64,000 nt of DNA from Ophiura sarsii (taxonomy: Eukaryota > Echinodermata > Ophiuroidea > Amphilepidida > Ophiuridae), in the NCBI GenBank assembly GCA_035610835.1, contig CM069449.1, forward strand, positions 62,644,292 through 62,708,291, in the 5' to 3' direction. The notes under the pieces were generated by a model. That model saw nothing but the letters and a program-made list of their open reading frames with translations. It ran no database searches and was not told where the DNA came from. A program made the translations under genes and the position numbers. This document shows, piece by piece, positions 23,085 to 36,242 of the stretch (position 1 is its first letter; every line of letters starts with the position of its first letter).

Positions 23085-23476
23085 ACCAATTTGAGATAAT
23101 ATAGTGTATCCCATCCATTCATCATGCAAATAGGACAATAAGATTTAGTCAGTTGTTGATTACTTTGTGTGGTAGAGCATGACATTGTATTCAATGGAAT
23201 CATTTGCATACTTCGGACTTCTGTACCACACCGCTACCATTTGCCTGTTAGCCTGTTAGGATATTTTGAGTTTTAACAATTTCCACCCAATTTGAGACAA
23301 TAGTGTCCACCATCCATTCATGCAAATAGGACAATAAGATTTAGTCAGTTGTTGAATACTTTGTGTGGTAGAGCATGACATTGTATTCAATGGAATCATT
23401 TGCATACTTGGGACTTCTGTACCACACCGCTACCATTTGTCTGTTAGCCTGTTAGAAAATTTTGAGTTTTAACAAT
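23085..23476. repeat. ~190-bp tandem duplication, two copies
   Basis: The block with CATCCATTCAT, GCAAATAGGACAATAAGATT, TTTGTGTGGTAGAGCATGAC and CTACCATTTG occurs at about 23090-23280 and again at about 23287-23475 with small differences. Confidence 0.75.
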
Positions 23477-25131
23477 TTTCCACCCATGTATTACATAGCA
23501 ATCTCCTCCTCCTCCTCCTCCTCCACTCCCTCCTCCTCCACTCCCTCAACCACCCCTGACTAATTATACTTAACGAGCTGTATTAATTAAAGCAAAAGTG
23601 GGGGGGGGGGGGGGGGGGGGGTGGGGGTGGGGGGTTATGTATGTGATGTTATCCTTAAAACCGGTCGAAAAAAAATCGCATGGTCAAAATCAGAAATGTA
23701 CCGACGGGAGCTCGTGTGTGCCAACGGGGTTATATCAGGGAAAATCGTAACCCCCCCCCCCCGCCCCTCTCCGACCCTGGTTACGCCACTGATGAGGGGG
23801 ACAGGGAAGGGGGTGGTATAACCGACTATTTTGTTTGTAGACATAGAGCTTGGAATTTCATCTCGGGGGGGGGGGGGGGGGGGGGGGTAGGGGGAAAGCC
23901 TTCTGACAGGGGGTTTCGCCCCTGGGATCTTCCGTTTGTATGTTCAGCACCAAAACTGAACCAAACACAGACCACAAACAAGTATTAAACGTTAATTGAA
24001 AATGCAGGAATGAGTGGCGCAAATCTGAGAGGAATCGCAAGATATGAAGTTAAAATAATGTTAAGATGTTTCAAAGAATACGAAATTCCAGAAGGGAGTC
24101 ATCGATATTTTTAACGGTTTGACTTTTAACACATCCGTATTAAAGTCTTACACTTGTTTAAACACACATCAGGGACAACCATCACATCAGAAATATGAAA
24201 ATCTCGTTCCAATCGCTTGATTCGTTCCCAAGATAATGCGCCGACAAGCTTTTGGCCCTGTATCGGCTTGCTGATAGTCTGCTATAGGCTCACCTGTGGC
24301 AATTTTTGTGGTACCGTAATTTTCGCGCTTACAGTTTACCATGGCATTGGTGCAAAATAAGCATGCTCAAACCTATTTTCTTGGAGCATGCAAGTCTATG
24401 TGTGGGAGCACTGAATACCAAGTGCTCAAAGCAATGTGAAATGCGATAGCTTATAGCATTCCTAAGCAAGTTTAAAGACAGTTTTGATAACAATTTGCTG
24501 TAACACCACAATCTAGTTAGAAAACCGGATCTGGCCTATGTAAACTATAGGAACTCTTGCCCGGTCTGTTTTGCCTCAAATCAACAGAGGGCGTCATAAA
24601 TGTAAACAAAGGTCACCTCATCTATTGCACAGCAATTTTCATTGATTGTCCCAGTGCGGTTTTGTTGTTGTTGTTGTTGTTGTTATTTATCTGTTTTATC
24701 GCGTTATTCTCCCTTGTTATTACCTGTTTCCCCACACCCTGTTGGTATCTTGCTTTTACTCTTGGCACTGAGTATATTGTTTTTGTTTTTGGGCCGCGCT
24801 GAAGACCCCCCTTTTCACCCTCTGCTGCTAGCTCTTACGACCCCCTTTTGAGCCTGCATCAGTTCTTAAGACCTAAATTTTATTGAAAATTCAAAAATCG
24901 CGAAATTTTGCGTTCCAAAGCCCCAATTCTTCGAAAATTTTGCATTCTTGCTAATCAAAACTATAGGCCAGTCTCAAGACCTACTTTTTTTGAAAAAATC
25001 AGTTCCTAAGACCCTATTTTCGTCATAAAATCCACTCAGTTCAGTTCTGTAGCCCCCCTTTATGAGATCCTGGGCGGCACACCCCTACCCAAAAAAAAGT
25101 TGAGTCTATATAATAATACGCTACTCTCTGT
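23477..25131. other. Intronic sequence with homopolymer tracts and repeat fragments
   Basis: It has CTC repeats (23504-23550) and G runs (23600-23633, 23865-23887). GGTTACGCCACTG near 23775 resembles the inverse of CAGTGGCGGATCC near 22751 and may be the other end of an element spanning the gap. There is a (TTG)n tract near 24660-24682. No exon is recognised. Confidence 0.45.
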
Positions 25132-25291
25132 CTCTCAACAACAAACACGACAACACGAGCTTATAATGTATCGATTGTACAACTGATTGTGACTTCTTGG
25201 GTGAAACGTGGAGTGATTGTTTATAATCACTTTTTAGCAGAACCGTTATAGCAAATTAACGATATCGAAATACTATATATTTGTTTTCTAG

Positions 25292-25830
25292 TTGTATTTT
25301 GGATTGAAGAGGCACAGTATATCACAAAGGAAGGGACTAATCTTGTTGTAACTGTTCACAGAGATGGTTATTTATATGGTGCTGATTATGCGGGTGGAAA
25401 CGACCTCGTTCGTAAGTTTTCGCAATAGTTCATACATTCACAATTTATTTTCAAAAGTAAATGATTATATATGTAAATCACAAAGGTTTGAAAACCCCGA
25501 TGATCTTCGTATTGCCATATCCCAATTTTATTTGACTTGATTAACCCTTTTAGATCTCCATTTTAACAGAAATAACGTCGACGCCCGGCAGTGCATCATT
25601 TACAGCCGATTTCGATATGCCAACCACAAATACGGCTACTACAGATTTAACCTTTGCACCCGGTGATACAATTATGACAATAACACTCCCGATTGTGGAA
25701 GATCAACTCATGGAAGATATTGAATGTTTTGAGTTAACATTGAGTCTGCTTGCCCCCACATTAACTGAAGCTAATGTTTTGCTCCTTGCTGATCGTGATA
25801 CCTCCACTGTCTACATTTTAGACCGAACAG
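25292..25830 (+). CDS. Calx-beta array copy 1 (exons 25292-25411 and 25570-25830)
   Basis: Exon A follows TTTGTTTTCTAG and reads VFWIEEAQYITKEGTNLVV, then TVHRDGYLYGADYAGGNDLV, ending at GTAAGT. Exon B follows TTTTAACAG and reads QITSTPGSASFTADFDMPTT, then LTFAPGDTIMTITLPIVEDQ, LMEDIECFELTLSLL and TVYILDRT, ending at GTAACT. The TATTTT acceptor region has an earlier AG (TTTTAGATC), but only the CAG at 25567-25569 keeps phase 1. Together they encode 127 residues: a Calx-beta domain with the E-G turn in exon A and acidic ED...ED-E cluster in exon B, where related domains bind Ca2+. This copy alone has LLAPTLTEANV instead of LLTPTSTEANV. Confidence 0.9.
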
Positions 25831-26256
25831 GTAACTCAATAAGATGCTTCAAATCATGTCTCTACTTTGTTCTAAACTGAAATGTAACAGAGTTTCGCAA
25901 AATCTCAGTCATCCAAGTAGAATGATGGTAAAGAGTGACTCAATAAGTCAACTAAAATTACTTTTTTTTGCATCGGTGTTATTTCCTTTCCCAGACACAC
26001 ATTGTAATGTTTCATTCTCATCAACATTTTCAATTATAACACCATAATTAGTGCGCAGTTCACGAAAGATTTACCGAGCTCCTTGAAAATTCGATTTTCT
26101 CAACAACAAACACGACAACACGAGCTTATAATGTATCGATTGTACAACTGATTGTGACTTCTTGGGTGAAACGTGGAGTGATTGTTTATAATCACTTTTT
26201 AGCAGAACCGTTATAGCAAATTAACGATATCGAAATACTGTATATTTGTTTTCTAG

Positions 26257-26795
26257 TTGTATTTTGGATTGAAGAGGCACAGTATATCACAAAGGAAGGG
26301 ACTAATCTTGTTGTAACTGTTCACAGAGATGGTTATTTATATGGTGCTGATTATGCGGGTGGAAACGACCTCGTTCGTAAGTTTTCGCAATAGTTCATAC
26401 ATTCACAATTTATTTTCAAAAGTTAATGATTATATATGTAAATCACAAAGGTTTGAAAACCCCGATGATCTTCGTATTGCCATATCCCAATTTTATTTGA
26501 CTTGATTAACCCTTTTAGATCTCCATTTTAACAGAAATAACGTCGACGCCCGGCAGTGCATCATTTACAGCCGATTTCGATATGCCAACCACAAATACGG
26601 CTACTACAGATTTAACCTTTGCACCCGGTGATACAATTATGACAATAACACTCCCGATTGTGGAAGATCAACTCATGGAAGATATTGAATGTTTTGAGTT
26701 AACATTGAGTCTGCTTACCCCTACATCAACTGAAGCTAATGTTTTGCTCCTTGCTGATCGTGATACCTCCACTGTCTACATTTTAGACCGAACAG
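26257..26795 (+). CDS. Calx-beta array copy 2 (exons 26257-26376 and 26535-26795)
   Basis: It is an intact exon pair with consensus protein sequence (LLTPTSTEANV). Its A-B intron carries AAAAGTTAATG, where most copies have AAAAGTAAATG. Copy 6 shares that variant, 4241 bp downstream. Confidence 0.9.
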
Positions 26796-27220
26796 GTAAC
26801 TCAATAAGATGCTTCAAATCATGTCTCTACTTTGTTCTAAACTGAAATGTAACAGAGTTTCGCAAAATCTCAGTCATCCAAGTAGAATGATGGTAAAGAG
26901 TGACTCAATAAGTCAACTAAAATTACTTGTTTTTGCATCGGTGTTATTTCCTTTCCCAGACACACATTGTAATGTTTCATTCTCATCAACATTTTCAATT
27001 ATAACACCATAATTAGTGCGCAGTTCACGAAAGATTTACCGAGCTCCTTGAAAATTCGATTTTCTCAACAACAAACACGACAACACGAGCTTATAATGTA
27101 TCGATTGTACAACTGATTGTGACTTCTTGGGTGAAACGTGGAGTGATTGTTTATAATCACTTTTAGCAGAACCGTTATAGCAAATTAACGATATCGAAAT
27201 ACTATATATTTGTTTTCTAG

Positions 27221-27759
27221 TTGTATTTTGGATTGAAGAGGCACAGTATATCACAAAGGAAGGGACTAATCTTGTTGTAACTGTTCACAGAGATGGTTAT
27301 TTATATGGTGCTGATTATGCGGGTGGAAACGACCTCGTTCGTAAGTTTTCGCAATAGTTCATACATTCACAATTTATTTTCAAAAGTAAATGATTATATA
27401 TGTAAATCACAAAGGTTTGAAAACCCCGATGATCTTCGTATGGCCATATCCTAATTTTATTTGACTTGATTAACCCTTTTAGATCTCCATTTTAACAGAA
27501 ATAACGTCGACGCCCGGCAGTGCATCATTTACAGCCGATTTCGATATGCCAACCACAAATACGGCTACTACAGATTTAACCTTTGCACCCGGTGATACAA
27601 TTATGACAATAACACTCCCGATTGTGGAAGATCAACTCATGGAAGATATTGAATGTTTTGAGTTAACATTGAGTCTGCTTACCCCTACATCAACTGAAGC
27701 TAATGTTTTGCTCCTTGCTGATCGTGATACCTCCACTGTCTACATTTTAGACCGAACAG
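27221..27759 (+). CDS. Calx-beta array copy 3 (exons 27221-27340 and 27499-27759)
   Basis: It is an intact pair. Diagnostic variants are one T missing upstream (ATCACTTTTAGCAG) and GTATGGCCATATCCTAATTT in the A-B intron. Copy 7 has both, 4241 bp away. Confidence 0.9.
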
Positions 27760-28185
27760 GTAACTCAATAAGATGCTTCAAATCATGTCTCTACTTTGTT
27801 CTAAACTGAAATGTAACAGAGTTTCGCAAAATCTCAGTCATCCAAGTAGAATGATGGTAAAGAGTGACTCAATAAGTCAACTAAAATTACTTGTTTTTGC
27901 ATCGGTGTTATTTCCTTTCCCAGACACACATTGTAATGTTTCATTCTCATCAACATTTTCAATTATAACACCATAATTAGTGCGCAGTTCACGAAAGATT
28001 TACCGAGCTCCTTGAAAATTCGATTTTCTCAACAACAAACACGACAACACGAGCTTATAATGTATCGATTGTACAACTGATTGTGACTTCTTGGGTGAAA
28101 CGTGGAGTGATTGTTTATAATCACTTTTTAGCAGAACCGTTATAGCAAATTAACGATATCGAAATACTATATATTTGTTTTCTAG

Positions 28186-28724
28186 TTGTATTTTGGATTG
28201 AAGAGGCACAGTATATCACAAAGGAAGGGACTAATCTTGTTGTAACTGTTCACAGAGATGGTTATTTATATGGTGCTGATTATGCGGGTGGAAACGACCT
28301 CGTTCGTAAGTTTTCGCAATAGTTCATACATTCACAATTTATTTTCAAAAGTAAATGATTATATATGTAAATCACAAAGGTTTGAAAACCCCGATGATCT
28401 TCGTATTGCCATATCCCAATTTTATTTGACTTGATTAACCCTTTTAGATCTCCATTTTAACAGAAATAACGTCGACGCCCAGCAGTGCATCATTTACAGC
28501 CGATTTCGATATGCCAACCACAAATACGGCTACTACAGATTTAACCTTTGCACCCGGTGATACAATTATGACAATAACACTCCCGATTGTGGAAGATCAA
28601 CTCATGGAAGATATTGAATGTTTTGAGTTAACATTGAGTCTGCTTACCCCTACATCAACTGAAGCTAATGTTTTGCTCCTCGCTGATCGTGATACCTCCA
28701 CTGTCTACATTTTAGACCGAACAG
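28186..28724 (+). CDS. Calx-beta array copy 4 (exons 28186-28305 and 28464-28724)
   Basis: It is an intact pair. Exon B has Gly to Ser (STPSSAS, codon AGC), and the next intron has the CTGTACTGTAC insertion. Both are shared only with copy 8. A deleted half-unit follows. Confidence 0.9.
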
Positions 28725-29151
28725 GTAACTCAATAAGATGCTTCAAATCATGTCTGTACTGTACTTTGTTCTAAACTGAAATGTAACAGAGTTTCGTAAA
28801 ATCTCAGTCATCCAAGTAGAATGATGGTAAAGAGTGACTCAATAAGTCAACTAATCTTACTTTTTTTTGCATCGGTGTTATTTTCTTTCCCAGACACACA
28901 TTGTAATGTTTCATTCTCATCAACATTTTCAATTATAACACCATAATTAGTGCGCAGTTCACGAAAGATTTACCGAGCTCCTTGAAAATTCGATTTTCTC
29001 AACAACAAACACGAGAACACGAGCTTATAATGTATCGATTGTACAACTGATTGTGACTTCTTGGGTGAAACGTGGTGTGATTGTTTATAATCACTTTTCA
29101 GCAGAACCGTTATAGCAAATTAACGATATCGAAATACTATTTGTTTTCTAG

Positions 29152-29210
29152 TTGTATTTTGGATTGATGAGGCACAGTATATCACAAAGGAAGGGACTAA
29201 TCTTGTTGTA
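29152..29210 (+). pseudogene. Truncated exon A (half-unit 1)
   Basis: The acceptor and first 59 nt of exon A are present, with one change (ATTGATGAG for ATTGAAGAG). The sequence then jumps from CTTGTTGTAA to AAGAGTGACTCAATAAG, which normally lies after exon B. The rest of exon A, the inner intron and exon B are missing. Use of GTAAAG as a donor would break phase, so the half-unit should be skipped. Confidence 0.85.
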
Positions 29211-29533
29211 AAGAGTGACTCAATAAGTCAACTAAACTTACTTTTTTGGCATCGGTGTTATTTCGTTTCCCAGTCACATTGTAATGTTTCATTCTCATCA
29301 ACATTTTCAATTATAACACCATAATTAGTGCGCAGTTCACGAAATATTTACCGAGCTCCTTGAAAATTTGATTTTCTCAACAACAAACACGACAACACGA
29401 GCTTATAATGTATCGATTGTACAACTGATTGTGACTTCTTGGGTGAAACGTGGAGTGATTGTTTATAATCACTTTTTAGCAGAACCGTTATAGCAAATTA
29501 ACGATATCGAAATACTATATATTTGTTTTCTAG

Positions 29534-30072
29534 TTGTATTTTGGATTGAAGAGGCACAGTATATCACAAAGGAAGGGACTAATCTTGTTGTAACTGTTCA
29601 CAGAGATGGTTATTTATATGGTGCTGATTATGCGGGTGGAAACGACCTCGTTCGTAAGTTTTCGCAATAGTTCATACATTCACAATTTATTTTCAAAAGT
29701 AAATGATTATATATGTAAATCACAAAGGTTTGAAAACCCCGATGATCTTCGTATTGCCATATCCCAATTTTATTTGACTTGATTAACCCTTTTAGATCTC
29801 CATTTTAACAGAAATAACGTCGACGCCCGGCAGTGCATCATTTACAGCCGATTTCGATATGCCAACCACAAATACGGCTACTACAGATTTAACCTTTGCA
29901 CCCGGTGATACAATTATGACAATAACACTCCCGATTGTGGAAGATCAACTCATGGAAGATATTGAATGTTTTGAGTTAACATTGAGTCTGCTTACCCCTA
30001 CATCAACTGAAGCTAATGTTTTGCTCCTTGCTGATCGTGATACCTCCACTGTCTACATTTTAGACCGAACAG
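29534..30072 (+). CDS. Calx-beta array copy 5 (exons 29534-29653 and 29812-30072)
   Basis: It is an intact pair with consensus protein. The following intron has CAGTCATCTAAGTAG, shared with copy 9. Confidence 0.9.
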
Positions 30073-30497
30073 GTAACTCAATAAGATGCTTCAAATCATG
30101 TCTCTACTTTGTTCTAAACTGAAATGTAACAGAGTTTCGCAAAATCTCAGTCATCTAAGTAGAATGATGGTAAAGAGTGACTCAATAAGTCAACTAAAAT
30201 TACTTTTTTTGCATCGGTGTTATTTCCTTTCCCAGACACACATTGTAATGTTTCATTCTCATCAACATTTTCAATTATAACACCATAATTAGTGCGCAGT
30301 TCACGAAAGATTTACCGAGCTCCTTGAAAATTCGATTTTCTCAACAACAAACACGACAACACGAGCTTATAATGTATCGATTGTACAACTGATTGTGACT
30401 TCTTGGGTGAAACGTGGAGTGATTGTTTATAATCACTTTTTAGCAGAACCGTTATAGCAAATTAACGATATCGAAATACTATATATTTGTTTTCTAG

Positions 30498-31036
30498 TTG
30501 TATTTTGGATTGAAGAGGCACAGTATATCACAAAGGAAGGGACTAATCTTGTTGTAACTGTTCACAGAGATGGTTATTTATATGGTGCTGATTATGCGGG
30601 TGGAAACGACCTCGTTCGTAAGTTTTCGCAATAGTTCATACATTCACAATTTATTTTCAAAAGTTAATGATTATATATGTAAATCACAAAGGTTTGAAAA
30701 CCCCGATGATCTTCGTATTGCCATATCCCAATTTTATTTGACTTGATTAACCCTTTTAGATCTCCATTTTAACAGAAATAACGTCGACGCCCGGCAGTGC
30801 ATCATTTACAGCCGATTTCGATATGCCAACCACAAATACGGCTACTACAGATTTAACCTTTGCACCCGGTGATACAATTATGACAATAACACTCCCGATT
30901 GTGGAAGATCAACTCATGGAAGATATTGAATGTTTTGAGTTAACATTGAGTCTGCTTACCCCTACATCAACTGAAGCTAATGTTTTGCTCCTTGCTGATC
31001 GTGATACCTCCACTGTCTACATTTTAGACCGAACAG
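30498..31036 (+). CDS. Calx-beta array copy 6 (exons 30498-30617 and 30776-31036)
   Basis: It is an intact pair and carries the same intron variant as copy 2. Confidence 0.9.
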
Positions 31037-31461
31037 GTAACTCAATAAGATGCTTCAAATCATGTCTCTACTTTGTTCTAAACTGAAATGTAACAGAGTT
31101 TCGCAAAATCTCAGTCATCCAAGTAGAATGATGGTAAAGAGTGACTCAATAAGTCAACTAAAATTACTTGTTTTTGCATCGGTGTTATTTCCTTTCCCAG
31201 ACACACATTGTAATGTTTCATTCTCATCAACATTTTCAATTATAACACCATAATTAGTGCGCAGTTCACGAAAGATTTACCGAGCTCCTTGAAAATTCGA
31301 TTTTCTCAACAACAAACACGACAACACGAGCTTATAATGTATCGATTGTACAACTGATTGTGACTTCTTGGGTGAAACGTGGAGTGATTGTTTATAATCA
31401 CTTTTAGCAGAACCGTTATAGCAAATTAACGATATCGAAATACTATATATTTGTTTTCTAG

Positions 31462-32000
31462 TTGTATTTTGGATTGAAGAGGCACAGTATATCACAAAGG
31501 AAGGGACTAATCTTGTTGTAACTGTTCACAGAGATGGTTATTTATATGGTGCTGATTATGCGGGTGGAAACGACCTCGTTCGTAAGTTTTCGCAATAGTT
31601 CATACATTCACAATTTATTTTCAAAAGTAAATGATTATATATGTAAATCACAAAGGTTTGAAAACCCCGATGATCTTCGTATGGCCATATCCTAATTTTA
31701 TTTGACTTGATTAACCCTTTTAGATCTCCATTTTAACAGAAATAACGTCGACGCCCGGCAGTGCATCATTTACAGCCGATTTCGATATGCCAACCACAAA
31801 TACGGCTACTACAGATTTAACCTTTGCACCCGGTGATACAATTATGACAATAACACTCCCGATTGTGGAAGATCAACTCATGGAAGATATTGAATGTTTT
31901 GAGTTAACATTGAGTCTGCTTACCCCTACATCAACTGAAGCTAATGTTTTGCTCCTTGCTGATCGTGATACCTCCACTGTCTACATTTTAGACCGAACAG
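31462..32000 (+). CDS. Calx-beta array copy 7 (exons 31462-31581 and 31740-32000)
   Basis: It is an intact pair and carries the same missing T and intron variants as copy 3. Confidence 0.9.
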
Positions 32001-32426
32001 GTAACTCAATAAGATGCTTCAAATCATGTCTCTACTTTGTTCTAAACTGAAATGTAACAGAGTTTCGCAAAATCTCAGTCATCCAAGTAGAATGATGGTA
32101 AAGAGTGACTCAATAAGTCAACTAAAATTACTTGTTTTTGCATCGGTGTTATTTCCTTTCCCAGACACACATTGTAATGTTTCATTCTCATCAACATTTT
32201 CAATTATAACACCATAATTAGTGCGCAGTTCACGAAAGATTTACCGAGCTCCTTGAAAATTCGATTTTCTCAACAACAAACACGACAACACGAGCTTATA
32301 ATGTATCGATTGTACAACTGATTGTGACTTCTTGGGTGAAACGTGGAGTGATTGTTTATAATCACTTTTTAGCAGAACCGTTATAGCAAATTAACGATAT
32401 CGAAATACTATATATTTGTTTTCTAG

Positions 32427-32965
32427 TTGTATTTTGGATTGAAGAGGCACAGTATATCACAAAGGAAGGGACTAATCTTGTTGTAACTGTTCACAGAGAT
32501 GGTTATTTATATGGTGCTGATTATGCGGGTGGAAACGACCTCGTTCGTAAGTTTTCGCAATAGTTCATACATTCACAATTTATTTTCAAAAGTAAATGAT
32601 TATATATGTAAATCACAAAGGTTTGAAAACCCCGATGATCTTCGTATTGCCATATCCCAATTTTATTTGACTTGATTAACCCTTTTAGATCTCCATTTTA
32701 ACAGAAATAACGTCGACGCCCAGCAGTGCATCATTTACAGCCGATTTCGATATGCCAACCACAAATACGGCTACTACAGATTTAACCTTTGCACCCGGTG
32801 ATACAATTATGACAATAACACTCCCGATTGTGGAAGATCAACTCATGGAAGATATTGAATGTTTTGAGTTAACATTGAGTCTGCTTACCCCTACATCAAC
32901 TGAAGCTAATGTTTTGCTCCTCGCTGATCGTGATACCTCCACTGTCTACATTTTAGACCGAACAG
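32427..32965 (+). CDS. Calx-beta array copy 8 (exons 32427-32546 and 32705-32965)
   Basis: It is an intact pair and carries the same STPSSAS change and CTGTACTGTAC intron variant as copy 4. Confidence 0.9.
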
Positions 32966-33392
32966 GTAACTCAATAAGATGCTTCAAATCATGTCTGTAC
33001 TGTACTTTGTTCTAAACTGAAATGTAACAGAGTTTCGTAAAATCTCAGTCATCCAAGTAGAATGATGGTAAAGAGTGACTCAATAAGTCAACTAATCTTA
33101 CTTTTTTTTGCATCGGTGTTATTTTCTTTCCCAGACACACATTGTAATGTTTCATTCTCATCAACATTTTCAATTATAACACCATAATTAGTGCGCAGTT
33201 CACGAAAGATTTGCCGAGCTCCTTGAAAATTCGATTTTCTCAACAACAAACACGAGAACACGAGCTTATAATGTATCGATTGTACAACTGATTGTGACTT
33301 CTTGGGTGAAACGTGGTGTGATTGTTTATAATCACTTTTCAGCAGAACCGTTATAGCAAATTAACGATATCGAAATACTATTTGTTTTCTAG

Positions 33393-33451
33393 TTGTATTT
33401 TGGATTGATGAGGCACAGTATATCACAAAGGAAGGGACTAATCTTGTTGTA
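33393..33451 (+). pseudogene. Truncated exon A (half-unit 2)
   Basis: It has the same 59-nt remnant, ATTGATGAG change and deletion junction as half-unit 1, 4241 bp downstream of it. Confidence 0.85.
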
Positions 33452-33774
33452 AAGAGTGACTCAATAAGTCAACTAAACTTACTTTTTTGGCATCGGTGTT
33501 ATTTCGTTTCCCAGTCACATTGTAATGTTTCATTCTCATCAACATTTTCAATTATAACACCATAATTAGTGCGCAGTTCACGAAATATTTACCGAGCTCC
33601 TTGAAAATTTGATTTTCTCAACAACAAACACGACAACACGAGCTTATAATGTATCGATTGTACAACTGATTGTGACTTCTTGGGTGAAACGTGGAGTGAT
33701 TGTTTATAATCACTTTTTAGCAGAACCGTTATAGCAAATTAACGATATCGAAATACTATATATTTGTTTTCTAG

Positions 33775-34313
33775 TTGTATTTTGGATTGAAGAGGCACAG
33801 TATATCACAAAGGAAGGGACTAATCTTGTTGTAACTGTTCACAGAGATGGTTATTTATATGGTGCTGATTATGCGGGTGGAAACGACCTCGTTCGTAAGT
33901 TTTCGCAATAGTTCATACATTCACAATTTATTTTCAAAAGTAAATGATTATATATGTAAATCACAAAGGTTTGAAAACCCCGATGATCTTCGTATTGCCA
34001 TATCCCAATTTTATTTGACTTGATTAACCCTTTTAGATCTCCATTTTAACAGAAATAACGTCGACGCCCGGCAGTGCATCATTTACAGCCGATTTCGATA
34101 TGCCAACCACAAATACGGCTACTACAGATTTAACCTTTGCACCCGGTGATACAATTATGACAATAACACTCCCGATTGTGGAAGATCAACTCATGGAAGA
34201 TATTGAATGTTTTGAGTTAACATTGAGTCTGCTTACCCCTACATCAACTGAAGCTAATGTTTTGCTCCTTGCTGATCGTGATACCTCCACTGTCTACATT
34301 TTAGACCGAACAG
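33775..34313 (+). CDS. Calx-beta array copy 9 (exons 33775-33894 and 34053-34313)
   Basis: It is an intact pair matching copy 5, including the CATCTAAG intron variant. Confidence 0.9.
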
Positions 34314-34738
34314 GTAACTCAATAAGATGCTTCAAATCATGTCTCTACTTTGTTCTAAACTGAAATGTAACAGAGTTTCGCAAAATCTCAGTCATCTAAG
34401 TAGAATGATGGTAAAGAGTGACTCAATAAGTCAACTAAAATTACTTTTTTTGCATCGGTGTTATTTCCTTTCCCAGACACACATTGTAATGTTTCATTCT
34501 CATCAACATTTTCAATTATAACACCATAATTAGTGCGCAGTTCACGAAAGATTTACCGAGCTCCTTGAAAATTCGATTTTCTCAACAACAAACACGACAA
34601 CACGAGCTTATAATGTATCGATTGTACAACTGATTGTGACTTCTTGGGTGAAACGTGGAGTGATTGTTTATAATCACTTTTTAGCAGAACCGTTATAGCA
34701 AATTAACGATATCGAAATACTATATATTTGTTTTCTAG

Positions 34739-35277
34739 TTGTATTTTGGATTGAAGAGGCACAGTATATCACAAAGGAAGGGACTAATCTTGTTGTAACT
34801 GTTCACAGAGATGGTTATTTATATGGTGCTGATTATGCGGGTGGAAACGACCTCGTTCGTAAGTTTTCGCAATAGTTCATACATTCACAATTTATTTTCA
34901 AAAGTAAATGATTATATATGTAAATCACAAAGGTTTGAAAACCCCGATGATCTTCGTATTGCCATATCCCAATTTTATTTGACTTGATTAACCCTTTTAG
35001 ATCTCCATTTTAACAGAAATAACGTCGACGCCCGGCAGTGCATCATTTACAGCCGATTTCGATATGCCAACCACAAATACGGCTACTACAGATTTAACCT
35101 TTGCACCCGGTGATACAATTATGACAATAACACTCCCGATTGTGGAAGATCAACTCATGGAAGATATTGAATGTTTTGAGTTAACATTGAGTCTGCTTAC
35201 CCCTACATCAACTGAAGCTAATGTTTTGCTCCTTGCTGATCGTGATACCTCCACTGTCTACATTTTAGACCGAACAG
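34739..35277 (+). CDS. Calx-beta array copy 10 (exons 34739-34858 and 35017-35277)
   Basis: It is an intact pair. It lacks the AAAAGTTAATG variant of copies 2 and 6, so the 4241-bp block identity ends near here. Confidence 0.9.
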
Positions 35278-35703
35278 GTAACTCAATAAGATGCTTCAAA
35301 TCATGTCTCTACTTTGTTCTAAACTGAAATGTAACAGAGTTTCGCAAAATCTCAGTCATCCAAGTAGAATGATGGTAAAGAGTGACTCAATAAGTCAACT
35401 AAAATTACTTGTTTTTGCATCGGTGTTATTTCCTTTCCCAGACACACATTGTAATGTTTCATTCTCATCAACATTTTCAATTATAACACCATAATTAGTG
35501 CGCAGTTCACGAAAGATTTACCGAGCTCCTTGAAAATTCGATTTTCTCAACAACAAACACGACAACACGAGCTTATAATGTATCGATTGTACAACTGATT
35601 GTGACTTCTTGGGTGAAACGTGGAGTGATTGTTTATAATCACTTTTTAGCAGAACCGTTATAGCAAATTAACGATATCGAAATACTATATATTTGTTTTC
35701 TAG

Positions 35704-36242
35704 TTGTATTTTGGATTGAAGAGGCACAGTATATCACAAAGGAAGGGACTAATCTTGTTGTAACTGTTCACAGAGATGGTTATTTATATGGTGCTGATTA
35801 TGCGGGTGGAAACGACCTCGTTCGTAAGTTTTTGCAATAGTTCATACATTCACAATTTATTTTCAAAAGTAAATGATTATATATGTAAATCACAAAGGTT
35901 TGAAAACCCCGATGATCTTCGTATTGCCATATCCCAATTTTATTTGACTTGATTAACCCTTTTAGATCTCCATTTTAACAGAAATAACGTCGACGCCCGG
36001 CAGTGCATCATTTACAGCCGATTTCGATATGCCAACCACAAATACGGCTACTACAGATTTAACCTTTGCACCCGGTGATACAATTATGACAATAACACTC
36101 CCGATTGTGGAAGATCAACTCATGGAAGATATTGAATGTTTTGAGTTAACATTGAGTCTGCTTACCCCTACATCAACTGAAGCTAATGTTTTGCTCCTTG
36201 CTGATCGTGATACCTCCACTGTCTACATTTTAGACCGAACAG
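35704..36242 (+). CDS. Calx-beta array copy 11 (exons 35704-35823 and 35982-36242)
   Basis: It is an intact pair. The intron after exon A reads GTAAGTTTTTGC instead of GTAAGTTTTCGC. It is an extra unit relative to the two earlier blocks. Confidence 0.9.

Noticed and set aside
23590..23890. G-quadruplex control region from G runs
   Set aside because: Homopolymer G/C runs occur at several unrelated places in the window and look like simple repeats. Nothing ties them to a promoter.
25555..25570. Earlier acceptor TTTTAG|ATCTCC for exon B
   Set aside because: It would put the downstream Calx-beta sequence in the wrong phase relative to exon A. The CAG at 25567-25569 restores phase 1, and the equivalent site works in all 15 copies.
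29152..29215. Truncated exon A used as a short exon with GTAAAG donor
   Set aside because: It would leave phase 0 instead of phase 1 and shift all downstream domains out of frame.
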